A stretch of DNA of 64,000 nt from Streptomyces sp. AM 4-1-1 (GTDB lineage Bacteria; Actinomycetota; Actinomycetes; Streptomycetales; Streptomycetaceae), in contig NZ_CP119145.1 of NCBI RefSeq assembly GCF_029167625.1, positions 3,038,001 to 3,102,000 of the forward strand, in the 5' to 3' direction. The position numbers were made by a program, and so were the translations under genes. Below are positions 7,501 through 16,420 of this stretch, piece by piece. Numbering within the stretch: the first letter of the stretch is position 1; each line of letters opens with the position of its first letter. Below the pieces are notes generated by a model that was given only the letters and a program-made list of their open reading frames with translations, ran no database searches and was not told where the DNA came from.

Positions 7501-9573
7501 GAAGAGCATGCGCAGGGTCAGCGGGCGCAGGCACAGCGGGTTCAGCGAGATGTCCCGCGCGACGATCGCCAGCATCCTGGTGATCAGGTCTTCCCGGGTC
7601 TGTGGGTCGTTCGTGAAGAACTTGCTGTGCGCCAGCACCGCGCGCTCGAACTCACTCGTCGAGTGCGAACCCTGCCCGGTGCCCGTGTCGTAGTCGGACA
7701 GCCGGAACCGCTGCCAGCGGGACGGCAGTTCGGTCGCCTCCGCCACCCTCGACGTCATGACGACCGAGGCACCGGCCGCCACCGCCGACTCCACGACCGT
7801 GACCAGGGCCTCCCAGGAGGCGTCGCTGTTCATGAGGACGTCCACGGTGTCGACCAGCACGGTCACGGCGTGTCCGGCCTCCCGGGCCTGTTCGACGGCG
7901 GCGAGGAGTGTCCCCTGCTCGGCCCGGGTGCTGCCGGAGTCGTCGGGCACCAGCCAGGTCGCCTTGAGGAAGAAGACCTCCCCCGACGGCGACTCGCACC
8001 GCCGCCGTGCCAGGCTCCACAGGATGCTCGTCTTGCCGCAGCCGGCCTCGCCGGTCACCACGACGGGGGTGACGCGGTCGGCGTCCAGACGCCGGAGAAG
8101 CTCCTCCTCCAGATTGCGGGTGACGTACAGCCCCGCCGCGAACTGGCTCTCCTCGGCGTCGGCGAAGACCGTACCCGGCACGGTCCCGGCCGCCCGGCGG
8201 GCCCGGTGGCTGAGCCGCTGGAGGCGGGGCAGCGGGTCGCCGGGCCTGAAACCGAGGAGGGTGTCCGACCCGGGAGTCGGCGGCCCTGCGGACGGGGCGG
8301 CGGCCGGGGGCACGGCGGAGGTCAGCCGCCCACGGACGACGGTGTCGCTCGCGTCGCGCAGGTCGACCGGCGACAGCAGCGCCAGGCTTCCCGAGGCGTC
8401 GCCCTCGACCAGGAGCGGCACCAGCCGGTCGCGGGCGGTCGCGTGGTCGAGCTGATGGACGACGTAGTCGCGCTCGGCGGTCTTCCGGGCGTCGGCGAGA
8501 TAGGCGGGGCTGACGACGGCGAACACCCGCCCGCCCGCGTCCACATGCTCCCGGACGCCCTGGTCGCCTGGGCCGTCGGCCGCCGGGCCCATGAGCACCT
8601 GATGGCCCGCGGCCGTGAGGGCGTCGTGCACCAGTTCCGCCCAGCGCCGGTCCTCCTCCACCCAACTCACCATGATCGACGAGGTGTTCACGCCACTGCG
8701 AGGTGAAGGGGCGCCCACGACCCAGGGATTGGGCCCACGGCCGACCGACGACGCGATCGCGGCCGCCGGAACACCCTGGTTGACCCCTCCGACCGCGTAG
8801 TGGTGGATGCCGACCAGACGGCCGCGGACATCGATGACGGGAGACCCGGACGATCCGGGCAGGGTGTTCGCGTGCTGGTAACGGAAGCGCGTACCCGCTT
8901 CGTTGGCCTTCGCCGACTGCGGGAACGAGACCTTCGCACGCATGGCGAGCGGATGCTGTACGAGGAACAGAGGCCCCCCGCCCCCGAAGTCGTAACCCGT
9001 CTCCTCCAGTTCGTAATGACCGCGCGGGGAGGGCGGAAACGCTCCGCCGCCGTACGACGGGACGGGGCCGCCCGTCCGCAACAGGGCGTAGTCGAGGCGG
9101 TCCGGCGGGGCGTCGAAGGACAGCGGCGAGGACGCGGCCTCCGCGTCGGTCGGCGGACTGCTGTCGAGGAGTTCCGTCAGCCGTACCCGGAAACCGGTCT
9201 CGTACGGGCCGGTCGCCGAGACCGTGCGGAAGTCGAAGCGGGCCTCGACGGTGTCCGGCAGCGTCCCCGACGCCAGGGCGGGGCCGAGCACATGTCCCGC
9301 GGTCAGCAGCACGTCAGGCCGTACGAGAACGCCCGTACCCACCGGACTGCCGTCGATCTCGACGACCGCCACCCGCCGCATCGCGTCCTCGATCACCCGG
9401 AGCAGGTCCTCCGTCTCGACGAGACCCGCGGCGGCCCTGGTGACGGCCTCCAGACCGGGCACGCCGACGACCTCGCCGACGACCTCACTGATGCCGATGA
9501 CCTCGCCACCGCCGACGACCTCGCCGCCGCCGACGGCGAGCCGGTCCTCGGGCGTTCCGTGCTCAGCGGCCAT
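4504..9573 (-). CDS. Trypsin-TIR-STAND NTPase, candidate immune sensor
   Basis: 1689-aa modular protein. (1) Trypsin-like protease domain, about residues 60-285, with H94 (LLTAGHVLG), D161 (LDYALL) and S242 (LPGSSGSP). (2) TIR-like domain, about 297-425: SIMVSWVEEDRRWAELVHDAL, then SPAYLADARKTAERDY carrying a Glu where the NADase Glu would lie. (3) STAND/NACHT-type NTPase with Walker A GEAGCGKTS (K514) and Walker B VTVLVDTVDV (D575). (4) A Gly/Ser low-complexity linker at about 871-945, then a long alpha-helical C-terminus that could be a HEAT/TPR-like sensor. No transmembrane segment or HTH is seen. Multidomain STAND proteins with TIR and protease effectors are known in conflict systems of multicellular bacteria. 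The start overlaps the upstream protease gene by 11 bp, so the two form an operon. Confidence 0.85.
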   Translation of the reverse strand: MAAEHGTPEDRLAVGGGEVVGGGEVIGISEVVGEVVGVPGLEAVTRAAAGLVETEDLLRVIEDAMRRVAVVEIDGSPVGTGVLVRPDVLLTAGHVLGPALASGTLPDTVEARFDFRTVSATGPYETGFRVRLTELLDSSPPTDAEAASSPLSFDAPPDRLDYALLRTGGPVPSYGGGAFPPSPRGHYELEETGYDFGGGGPLFLVQHPLAMRAKVSFPQSAKANEAGTRFRYQHANTLPGSSGSPVIDVRGRLVGIHHYAVGGVNQGVPAAAIASSVGRGPNPWVVGAPSPRSGVNTSSIMVSWVEEDRRWAELVHDALTAAGHQVLMGPAADGPGDQGVREHVDAGGRVFAVVSPAYLADARKTAERDYVVHQLDHATARDRLVPLLVEGDASGSLALLSPVDLRDASDTVVRGRLTSAVPPAAAPSAGPPTPGSDTLLGFRPGDPLPRLQRLSHRARRAAGTVPGTVFADAEESQFAAGLYVTRNLEEELLRRLDADRVTPVVVTGEAGCGKTSILWSLARRRCESPSGEVFFLKATWLVPDDSGSTRAEQGTLLAAVEQAREAGHAVTVLVDTVDVLMNSDASWEALVTVVESAVAAGASVVMTSRVAEATELPSRWQRFRLSDYDTGTGQGSHSTSEFERAVLAHSKFFTNDPQTREDLITRMLAIVARDISLNPLCLRPLTLRMLFEIYTPGVVPDVVDTTGLYEAFWDHRVACDRRSWEGAGDRTAHDRDLGPSAMALALEMLRAGLPEARVDRVRLPATLTSQRLTQDVALLVKRGVGQLAGGVFQFFHQTFFEYAASRALVLDHGAAGLGALVRHLRDLDSEDYFLLAVLEQAWLCADRTQDAGDAAAATVGHLVKALADGLGKAGGVGEAGVSGGGSDGSDGSGGGSGSSGVSGGGSGSSGDSGSGSVGPHGSDGPGGSRGGPGGSDGSDGGRVPIRYGLRRAVLAVCAQSSLLTDDMLPELLCVLGSPTLPLPSLRQFLELLPSPGRTYGPRDIAFLKAASQRPDNAWIAVLEVLERLLPRDPAQVLATVRELGIVERAAAGGHELSTRGELAQFLVTLLLWRPAEAFPLLETVADAALALDRSQYVADILTRMASLCADHGDPEEWAVRADRILGSTTTTSSALIKSHTAVLVPYLRTLSLPDLVGRLTALASRLLSTTDPATADRSLLGAILTAVAEVTPADADPAPVVDLLVRVTRREQMADLSRGSLVRLLDSDTPVGPAVRDLAVDWLVQGMPLTELQDPTGIRARVVRTALTQLDLPLPRVADVAGRAAAAWPPSADDPARVWRSSACLLHLLVRGAAAGIPEARAVMDRLPDGGSLSGTAVVAWVDPFRKQASTAGEAGLVADLLIRIDELRHVRTMLANDVVLDEASLTRLTASSLAALRAAVPKARPDVMSHEDRTRLRSLTALLAELERTGTPVPLAWEELSGWIDRIPDSVAVGWLIDLVGAGLERGDHPPAEALSLLRGLCGADGTTVDCSTEHGSRARRWCLWWYGTYGAAADIAETYRLAFHEPADDTGLIKIANYCFADRHETPLTEEEAVGLLLGIGRRLRSSRLGSAPRKNIAQAWRGAMRSVVPGGSAATHLRIIRQLPELDDAFAARVVQYVPVRRTPELRTALEDVAELPGLGARLQGAADKILDEHKRHASEGGWPGLFADLARWEGPKGRGAVSGAD
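6740..6960. repeat. Gly/Ser-encoding degenerate tandem repeats
   Basis: Short repeats of CCGAAC/CCGTCC and CGAGCCACC type encode a linker of GSGSSG and GSDGSDG units between the NTPase and helical parts of the STAND protein. The repeats are in frame, so the linker length can vary without frameshift. Confidence 0.75.
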
Positions 9574-10606
9574 GCGCCCGTACGATGCGGGCCACGGCGG
9601 CGGCGGGCACGGCCATGTTGCTCCGGCCGTCGGCCGCTCCGGCGAAGTGCAGGGCCACCGCCTTGCCGGAGTCCAGGTCGATCACCGCGGAACCGGAGTT
9701 GCCGTTCAGGGTGGTGGCGTCGTGATGGACGACATCGCGCCCTTCGACGGCGGTGATCAGCCCCGCCGCCAGCCTCTTGCAGTCGTACACGCCGTCGAAG
9801 ATGCGTTGCTGGTCGGCCGTGTTCGCGCGGATGTCGTACCCGGGATAGCCGATCACCGCGATCCACCGGCCCACCCGGGCCGGGGCGGTGTCGAGGGCGA
9901 TGACCGGGGGCGGGGCCTCGCCGTCCTCGCCGGAGGCGGCGATCCGCAGGAGGGCCACGTCGTGGCCGCTGTCCGGTTCGATCCACAGGACCTCGGTCAC
10001 GCGGAAACGTGACTCCTCGGGCCGCCGGTACTCCCGGTACCAGTCGAGGGTGGGCCGCACGGGCCGTCCCGTCCCGAAGACGCGGAGGGGGAAGCCCCTG
10101 CCGGTCCCCCGGGCGAAGGTCTCCGCCACGTGCCGGTTGGTCACGACCAGACGCGGGCCCACCATCCAGCCGGTCCCCACCCACCGCATGGCATGGTTGC
10201 GCAGATCGATACGGCCGACGCAGGGAATCGCCGCCTCCAGCGGCCGACGGGCGCGCTCGACGCGCGCGGCCACCTTCCGGCTCGTGACGCGCCCGTCCTC
10301 GGGCAGCACGAAGGTCGACCGCTGCACGAGGTGCACCGGCCGTACGAAGCGCTCGATGATCGCTTCGAGCCCGGAGTTCCCGGGCACCCAGTTGCCTTCG
10401 GCCATGCGCTCCACGGCGTCCACGGCCCGGTCGACGGTGATCCCGCCGTCGACGCTCTCGAAACCGTCCAGCCCCGCCGCGCCGTCCGCGACCTCGTCGA
10501 ACCGGTCGAAGAACTCCTGCCTGACCTCGTCGTCGGAGAAGAGATGCCGATAGTCCAAGTCCCGTTCCCCCGGTCGGTGCAGAAGAAGATGCGCGGTACT
10601 CGCCAT
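9563..10606 (-). CDS. Trypsin-like serine protease partnered with the STAND protein
   Basis: 347 aa from ATG 10606 (MASTAHLLL...). The frame is open further upstream but with poor starts. The first ~100 residues (HLFSDDEVRQEFFDRFDEVA...) are a helical domain that may be an effector-associated adaptor. The rest is a chymotrypsin-fold protease with the triad H159 (VVTNRHVAE), D216 (GHDVALLRI) and S304 (LNGNSGSAV). It has no signal peptide, so it acts in the cytoplasm. Its stop lies 11 bp inside the next gene, whose product carries a second trypsin domain, so a proteolytic relay between the two is plausible. The substrate is unknown. Confidence 0.8.
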   Translation of the reverse strand: MASTAHLLLHRPGERDLDYRHLFSDDEVRQEFFDRFDEVADGAAGLDGFESVDGGITVDRAVDAVERMAEGNWVPGNSGLEAIIERFVRPVHLVQRSTFVLPEDGRVTSRKVAARVERARRPLEAAIPCVGRIDLRNHAMRWVGTGWMVGPRLVVTNRHVAETFARGTGRGFPLRVFGTGRPVRPTLDWYREYRRPEESRFRVTEVLWIEPDSGHDVALLRIAASGEDGEAPPPVIALDTAPARVGRWIAVIGYPGYDIRANTADQQRIFDGVYDCKRLAAGLITAVEGRDVVHHDATTLNGNSGSAVIDLDSGKAVALHFAGAADGRSNMAVPAAAVARIVRAHGR

Positions 10607-10822
10607 CTCGTGTCCCGTACCCGTGGATGGTACGGAAAGCCGCGGGCCGACGGAGGAGGGTTCGCGCACTTGTCCGCACCGGCACACCCGCCCCACCGAG
10701 GTCGCCCTTCCCCATGACCGCCTCCCCCGGTGGAGCGCCGCCGCCCGGGGCCGGGCCGCCGCGTCACCCGCGGTGCCGGTCCCCGGGCGCCGCCGATGAC
10801 ACGGACGGCCTCGGGCGGAAGG

Positions 10823-13102
10823 TCAGAGCGCCGCCGGGAAGCGTTCCCAGACCCGGTGCTCGCCGAGCAGTCGGGAGACCTCCTCCAGGGCGGCGGGCCC
10901 GCTCCGGGCGAGTACGACTCCGGGAGCCGCGAGCGGGACGCCCGCCGCCTCCAGTACCCCTTCGGCGCCACCCCAGCCGCCGATGGCCTTGCCGTGCCGG
11001 AACGCCTCGGCGAGCAGGAGCAGCACGCGGGGATCGGCCGTCACCCCGGTCGCCGGTGCCGGGGCACCGGCCTTCGCGTCGCGAGCCCCGTACGCGTCGC
11101 TGCCGGGTCCGGGCGCTCCGGCGAGCAGGACGGCGTCGTACTCCACCGACCGGGCGGTGGCGAAGGTGCGCTGGACGGTGATCGGGTCCCCGCCCGCGTC
11201 GAGCTTTCCGCCGGCCGGGGCGATCACCAGCGGCACCATGCCCGCGTCCAGGACCGCTGCGCGTACGGAACGGAGGTCGGCGAGGTCGGTGCCTTCTCCG
11301 ACGACGATGCCGATGATCCGTCCGTCGGGCGGCCACACCTGGCCGACCTGGGACAGCGCGGGGCTGGGCGCGGGCTCCGCGAGCGTCACGGTGGGCTCGG
11401 GTGCGGGCAGACCGAGCCCGGCGGCGACCTCCTCGCACAGTCGCGGATCGATGTTGGCGAGCGCCTGGAGACCCCGCTCCTTGACCGCCTGTTCGTAGCA
11501 CTTGCCCAGCTCGAAGCTGTACGCCGCGATGATGTGTTCCTGTTCGACGGGCGTCATGCTGAGCCAGAACAGCCGGGGCTGGCTGAAGTGGTCGGAGAAG
11601 GAGGCGGGGGCCTCGCGCGCCTTCCGTGCCGTGGGCACTTCCACGGGCGTCTCGATGAACGCCCCGGTGTCCGCGCCCGCCAGGAAGGGGCAGCCCGCGT
11701 CGAGCGAGTTCGGGCGGTAGGGGGCCACGCCGCGGTGCACGGCCGTCTGGTGCATGCCGTCACGGAGCATGTCGTTGACCGGGGCGTGCGCGCGGTTGAT
11801 CGGGAGCTGGGCGAAGTTCGGCCCGCCGAGACGGGTGATCTGCGTGTCCAGGTACGAGAACATCCGTCCGGCGAGCAGCGGGTCGTCGGTGATGTCGATA
11901 CCGGGTACGAGGTGGCCCGTGTGGAACGCCACCTGCTCGGTCTCCGCGAAGTAGTTCGACGGGTTGGCGTTGAGCGTCATGAGCCCGATGGGCCGGACCG
12001 GTGCCAGCTCCTCGGGGACGATCTTCGTCGGGTCCAGCAGGTCGATGCCCTCGAACGTCTGCTCCGGGGTGTCGGGGAAGGTCTGGATTCCGAGTTCCCA
12101 CTGGGGGAACGCCCCGGCCTCGATGGCGTCGGCGAGGTCCCTGCGGTGGAAGTCCGGGTCCACGCCGCCGATGATCTGCGCCTCCTCCCACACCAGGGAG
12201 TGCACGCCCAGTTTGGGTTTCCAGTGGAACTTGACCAGCGTCGTCGCCCCCTTCGCGTCGACCAGACGGAAGGTGTGGATGCCGAAGCCCTCCATGGTGC
12301 GGTACGAGCGCGGAATGCCCCGGTCGGACATGTTCCACAGCGTGTGGTGGGTCGCCTCGGTGTGCAGCGTGACGAAGTCCCAGAAGGTGTCGTGCGCGCT
12401 CTGCGCCTGCGGGATCTCCCGGTCCGGGTGCGGCTTCCCCGCGTGGATGATGTCGGGGAACTTGATCGCGTCCTGGATGAAGAAGACCGGGATGTTGTTG
12501 CCGACCAGGTCGAAGGTGCCCTCGTCGGTGTAGAACTTCGTCGCGAAGCCCCGGGTGTCGCGCACGGTGTCGGCCGAGCCCCGTGAGCCCAGCACCGTCG
12601 AGAAACGTACGAACACCGGCGTCTCGGCGTCCTTGGCGAGGAACGCCGCCCTGGTCACCCCGGTGGCGGTGCCGTAGCCCTGGAACACCCCGTGAGCCGC
12701 GGCCCCGCGGGCGTGGACCACCCGCTCGGGAATGCGCTCGTGGTCGAAGTGCGTGATCTTCTCCCGCAGGTGGTGGTCCTGGAGGAGGACCGGCCCGCGG
12801 GCACCGGCCTTGAGCGAGTGGTCGGTGTCGTACAGCCGCACACCCTGCGCGGTCGTCAGGTACTCGCCCTGCTGGGCCACCTCGGCCTGATCCACTCCGG
12901 TGGCCCGGCCCGTGGGGCTGACCGTCGCGGGACCGCTCTGGTCGGGCTTGGGCGGCAGCGGCCCACGCGGCTCGGTGGGCTCGGCGACCGGGGGTGACTC
13001 GAATCCAGGTTTTCCGGGAATGCCGTCCTCGGGTCCGGTCCCACCGCTCAGCGCTTCGGCGGCCTTCGCCACAGCGGCTTTCACCGGATGTTTCTCGCCC
13101 AT
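10823..13102 (-). CDS. katE: Monofunctional large-subunit catalase (HPII type)
   Basis: 759-aa clade-2 catalase that dismutates H2O2. The core contains the distal-heme His in [11 protein letters not shown] (H130) and the proximal Tyr in MFSYLDTQ (about Y417). The extra C-terminal domain, from about residue 600, is the DJ-1/PfpI-like flavodoxin fold found only in large-subunit catalases ([24 protein letters not shown]). About 70 Pro-rich residues precede the catalase core. The start at ATG 13102 follows GGAGAC. It is cytoplasmic, and the gene is monocistronic in this view. In Streptomyces such catalases usually respond to osmotic or general stress sigma factors; no promoter element was recognised here. 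Confidence 0.95.
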   Translation of the reverse strand: MGEKHPVKAAVAKAAEALSGGTGPEDGIPGKPGFESPPVAEPTEPRGPLPPKPDQSGPATVSPTGRATGVDQAEVAQQGEYLTTAQGVRLYDTDHSLKAGARGPVLLQDHHLREKITHFDHERIPERVVHARGAAAHGVFQGYGTATGVTRAAFLAKDAETPVFVRFSTVLGSRGSADTVRDTRGFATKFYTDEGTFDLVGNNIPVFFIQDAIKFPDIIHAGKPHPDREIPQAQSAHDTFWDFVTLHTEATHHTLWNMSDRGIPRSYRTMEGFGIHTFRLVDAKGATTLVKFHWKPKLGVHSLVWEEAQIIGGVDPDFHRRDLADAIEAGAFPQWELGIQTFPDTPEQTFEGIDLLDPTKIVPEELAPVRPIGLMTLNANPSNYFAETEQVAFHTGHLVPGIDITDDPLLAGRMFSYLDTQITRLGGPNFAQLPINRAHAPVNDMLRDGMHQTAVHRGVAPYRPNSLDAGCPFLAGADTGAFIETPVEVPTARKAREAPASFSDHFSQPRLFWLSMTPVEQEHIIAAYSFELGKCYEQAVKERGLQALANIDPRLCEEVAAGLGLPAPEPTVTLAEPAPSPALSQVGQVWPPDGRIIGIVVGEGTDLADLRSVRAAVLDAGMVPLVIAPAGGKLDAGGDPITVQRTFATARSVEYDAVLLAGAPGPGSDAYGARDAKAGAPAPATGVTADPRVLLLLAEAFRHGKAIGGWGGAEGVLEAAGVPLAAPGVVLARSGPAALEEVSRLLGEHRVWERFPAAL

Positions 13103-13256
13103 TCTTGTCTCCAGTACGTGCGTGAGGGGAGGAGGTCAGAACAGCAATGACCCCGAGGGGATGAGCCGAAACAGGGGCGGGGCATACATCAGCAGTTCAG
13201 CGTTCCGAGGAGCGAAATCCAGGCCCGCGCCGCGTGCCGTGAGGGATGTCGGTCCC

Positions 13257-13420
13257 AAGGGCTGTCCCGCAATCCCTGGTGGGCGTGCGACGACAGCTAC
13301 GGCACCTCGCAGCGTTGTCGGAACGTCCCCATACATCCAGTATGCGGACGCCCCTCCGCCTTGCGATGCACCGCATCTGACGCCGCACGCTGATCCACCA
13401 CGGATTGCGGGACAGCCCTT
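13257..13420. mobile_element. MITE-like element with 26-bp terminal inverted repeats
   Basis: A 164-bp unit bounded by near-perfect 26-bp inverted repeats with core AGGGCTGTCCCGCAAT; 25 of 26 positions match between the two ends. It has no transposase gene. The inside is not convincingly coding. It lies between katE and the Rieske gene. This terminal sequence recurs in Streptomyces intergenic DNA in my memory of the genus, consistent with a non-autonomous element mobilised in trans. No clear target duplication is visible. Confidence 0.7.
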
Positions 13421-13547
13421 ACTGGGCGTCGGAAAGCCGTGCGAGAAAAAGGCGGCGCTGTCTGTCCGGCCCGCTTCGGGCCCTGCCACGGACGGAAGAC
13501 ACCCAAAAGAAACCCGCAGGGCCGGCGCGGGAAAAGTCCAGGGATCA

Positions 13548-13566
13548 GGGATTACGGGACAGCCCT
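13548..13566. repeat. Solitary end of the same MITE family
   Basis: GGGATTACGGGACAGCCCT repeats the right terminus of the element at 13257-13420 with one or two differences. It overlaps the last codons of the Rieske gene and supplies its TAA stop (13552-13554). Confidence 0.65.
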
Positions 13567-14490
13567 GAGCCCGCGCCGCAGCCGGATCTCCAGCTGCCCG
13601 TCGGTGATCCGGGTGTCGAACGCGGGCTGGGGCGACGTGGCGGGGCCGCGCACGTTCCAGCCGTCCGACAGGCGGAAGACACTGCCGTGCCAGGGACACC
13701 GCACACAGCCGTCACGGACCGTCCCCTCGGACAAGGGGCCCCCGAGGTGGCTGCAGTGGTCCGCGAGTGCCTGCACCGAGCCGTCGGGCTGCCGCACCAC
13801 CACCACGGCGATGTCGTCGAGCAGCCTGCGCACCGGGCGTCCGACGGGAATCCCGTCGAGGGGGCCGACCGGGTGCCACCCCTCCCCCACCAGATGGGGA
13901 ACGGACTCCGTGTGGTTGGCACCGGCCGCCTGACGGTAGGCCAGATGACCACCCAGCGCCCCGCCCACGGAGACGGCCGTCAGACCCGCCAGGGCGAGGA
14001 CGCGGCCACGGAACTCACGGCCGGTGAGGCGGGCACCCAGCGATCCGCCGTAACAGACCACGGCCACCGAGTTGCACGCGGCGTGCACGAGGCCGACGCG
14101 CATCTGCGGCTTCTGCAGTTCCGCCCAGTCCACCCAGCCGGCCAGCGCGGCCGGAACCGCCCCCACGAGACCGAGTCCGATCAGCACCCGGGAGGACCGC
14201 CGTGCTCCCGGAACGCAGTCCAGAACCGCCGAGGAGAACCACGCGCCGACCGGGATCTGCACCATCACCGGATGGACGGGATGCCCCAGCCATCTGCCGT
14301 GCAGGACGTCCCGGCCACGGCCGAGGGGCAGCGCCCGCGTACATCGTCGGAGCGAACGCGCCACACCGTCGAGAAGACGCGTGTCCTCCAGACGGCCGAC
14401 GGCCCCGAGCACCCGCCCCGGGCCCGTGGACCGCGGCAGGGCGCGGAGCAGAACCGGTCGCGTGCCTGATCGTCCCTCGGGGACATCCAT
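13552..14490 (-). CDS. DUF2231 membrane / Rieske [2Fe-2S] fusion protein
   Basis: 312 aa. The N-terminal two thirds hold a DUF2231-type membrane domain with hydrophobic helices (VLIGLGLVGAVPAALAGWVD, VLALAGLTAVSVGGALGG). The C-terminal ~100 residues are a Rieske domain with both cluster ligand pairs intact: CSH (HCSHLGGPL) and CPWH (RCPWHGSVF). It probably passes electrons at the membrane, but the partner is unknown. The ATG at 14490 follows GAGGGAG. The last residues and stop codon come from a MITE-end sequence, so the C-terminus was probably altered by insertion or decay of that element. Confidence 0.85.
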   Translation of the reverse strand: MDVPEGRSGTRPVLLRALPRSTGPGRVLGAVGRLEDTRLLDGVARSLRRCTRALPLGRGRDVLHGRWLGHPVHPVMVQIPVGAWFSSAVLDCVPGARRSSRVLIGLGLVGAVPAALAGWVDWAELQKPQMRVGLVHAACNSVAVVCYGGSLGARLTGREFRGRVLALAGLTAVSVGGALGGHLAYRQAAGANHTESVPHLVGEGWHPVGPLDGIPVGRPVRRLLDDIAVVVVRQPDGSVQALADHCSHLGGPLSEGTVRDGCVRCPWHGSVFRLSDGWNVRGPATSPQPAFDTRITDGQLEIRLRRGLRAVP

Positions 14491-14892
14491 GACGTGAACA
14501 CTCCCTCGCTGTCACCGGCAGAGAACTCGGACGGAACCGGACCTCTTCGACGCGGAATCCGGACCTCTTCGGTTTCGATTCATACCGGCCGGCGCCGGTC
14601 CGCGCGACCAGGGGAACAGCGCCTCCCCCGACGAGGAGGTCGTCCACATGCCGCCACCGGGTGGACCTCAGGAACCGGGAGGCGCGTCCAGGACGATGTC
14701 GTCCAGGGGGCGGACCCCGCCGGCTGCGCGGAACGCGGTTCCGCGACTGCGCCTCGTCCTCGTCGAGACGCCCTGCACCCACCACACGACTTGACGGTGG
14801 AAAGGCTGGCGGACGACCGGCAGTCCTCGCGCCGCGAGCACACGGCGGGCAGTGGCGCGCACGGGCCGGGCCGACCCCGCACGACCGGGCCT
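14491..14892. other. Intergenic region, 402 bp
   Basis: Separates the Rieske gene start from the 3' end of the Lrp gene. It contains a direct repeat of CCGGACCTCTTCG around 14539 and 14561, probably in the Rieske promoter region. No convincing gene is seen; the open frames here are antisense or random G+C-rich frames. Confidence 0.5.
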
Positions 14893-15900
14893 TCACCCCC
14901 CGCCCGAGTAGTGCACCAGCCTCCCTTGGTTGACGAGCGAGGCCGCCTGCTTCAGGTGGCGTACGCGGATGCTGACCGCGTAGCTGTCGATGCCGGTGGT
15001 CGCCGCGAGGCTCGTCGTCAGGAAGCGGTAGAAGTCCTGCACGTCCGCGCAGATGACGATGGCCATGAGGTTGTGTTCACCCGCGATCGCGGCGGCGAAG
15101 GCGACCTCCGGGTGGTGGACGAGGGCGGAGCCCACCTGGTGGAGGCTCGCGGGCGCCGTTCGCATCCACAGGGTCGCCTGGAGGTTCCAGCCCAGTCGCT
15201 GGGACAGCAGGTCCACGTCGAAGTAGAGGGTCCCGGACTCCTCCAGCGCCTCCAGGCGCCGCGCGACCCGGTTCGTGGACCAGCCGGTGAGCTGGGCCAG
15301 CCGGGCGTAGCTCGCGCGGCCGTCCTCGGCGAGGGCGGCCAGCAGGGGTGCGTCCTCCTCCTTCGGCGGGAGGGGCGTGGGCCGGGACCGGAGGCCGGGC
15401 CGCGGGTCGTGCGCGGTCAGCAGCGCCACCGCCGCCTCGCTCAACGGCGGGCCGAAGCCCGTCCAGTGGGCCCAGGGCGCGGAGAAGGCGTGCAGCAGCA
15501 ACGCCATCTCGACGCCGAGCACCCCGGAGGAACGCTGGAGGCGGCGTGGCAGCAGGTCAGGGCCGTGGTCCTCGGCGATCGGCGCGTTGAGAGTGCAGAT
15601 GATCTCGGCGCCGCCGGAGGCGAGGTGCGCGTACGACACGTCCGGCCGCCGGGTCAGCGCGTCCGCGACCGCGTCGACCCGGTCCGGGCGGCAGGTGATC
15701 CGCGCGACCCAGGCGGCCCGCCCGTACACCTCCGGGTTCACCAGACCCATGACGCGCAGGACGCCCCGGCGCCGCAGCGCCTGGAAGCGCCGCGCCACCG
15801 TCTGCTCGGACACCCCCGCGACCTCGCTGATCAGGCGGAACGGCGCCCGGGGCGCGATCTGGAGACAATGGAGGATTTGGGTGTCGATCGCGTCAATCAT
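14893..15900 (-). CDS. Lrp/AsnC-family regulator (double-length)
   Basis: 335 aa from ATG 15900 (MIDAIDTQIL). It holds two tandem Lrp/AsnC units. Each has a winged HTH (LISEVAGVSEQTVARRFQAL near residues 25-45, and LAQLTGWSTNRVARRLEAL near 195-215) followed by an AsnC ligand-binding-type segment. Such double-Lrp regulators are common in Streptomyces. It is divergent from an MFS exporter across a 520-bp gap, so it probably controls that gene, perhaps in response to an amino acid or related metabolite. The frame is open far upstream, but the Lrp homology begins at this ATG. Confidence 0.85.
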   Translation of the reverse strand: MIDAIDTQILHCLQIAPRAPFRLISEVAGVSEQTVARRFQALRRRGVLRVMGLVNPEVYGRAAWVARITCRPDRVDAVADALTRRPDVSYAHLASGGAEIICTLNAPIAEDHGPDLLPRRLQRSSGVLGVEMALLLHAFSAPWAHWTGFGPPLSEAAVALLTAHDPRPGLRSRPTPLPPKEEDAPLLAALAEDGRASYARLAQLTGWSTNRVARRLEALEESGTLYFDVDLLSQRLGWNLQATLWMRTAPASLHQVGSALVHHPEVAFAAAIAGEHNLMAIVICADVQDFYRFLTTSLAATTGIDSYAVSIRVRHLKQAASLVNQGRLVHYSGGG

Positions 15901-16420
15901 GGAGTGAATATCTCCCTGTCCGGCCCTTGATACCAGTTTCCTCCACCGGAACGGGGAGAGGTGGGCATTTTTCCGTGCTCTGCCCGAGACTGGTCGACGG
16001 AACCAGGCGCGGCCGGACCGCCGCGCGCAGACCCGTCGTCGGTCACGGACCCGGGCAAGGAAGCCCGGTGTGCCATGGCCGGCCCGAGGGAGCAGTCCGG
16101 CCCGTGCGCCGCACCGCGTCAGGAGCGCCCACACCGCGCCCCGGTCGCTCGTACCGCACGGCCCCGCTCGCCTCACACCACGCGGCCACCGTCCAGGCCG
16201 CGCCGGGCAGCGCGCGTCGACCCCGGCCTCCTCGTCGTCCCGACGGCTGGTTCCGACCGGACGGACCATCGCACGCGCCCGCGAGGACGCACGGTGAGGC
16301 CGTCGGGACGCCCGTGCCGGCACTCGCGTGCGCGCACGGGCGTCCCGGCGGTCCGGCTCGGCGCGAAGAAGTCGCCGGGCGGCCGTCCACACAGCCACAT
16401 GCTCAGAAGGAGCTGTCCCC
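15901..16420. promoter_or_regulatory. Divergent intergenic region, 520 bp
   Basis: Long untranslated region between the Lrp-like regulator and the MFS gene. It should hold both promoters. No clear operator palindrome was recognised. The only strong signal is the MFS ribosome binding site AGAAGGAG at 16405-16412. Confidence 0.4.

Noticed and set aside
4594..8706. 1370-residue open frame on the plus strand
   Set aside because: It is antisense to the trypsin-TIR-STAND gene, whose domains are clear. The opposite frame is Arg/Gly/Gln-rich without any domain, a common by-product of high G+C coding DNA.
4504..9573. Reading the STAND protein as an AfsR/LuxR-type transcription regulator
   Set aside because: No SARP, LuxR or other HTH domain is present. 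Protease and TIR domains fit an effector/sensor role better.
13136..13699. 187-residue minus frame across the MITE
   Set aside because: It runs through the inverted repeats and overlaps the Rieske gene in another frame. It has no protein-like features.
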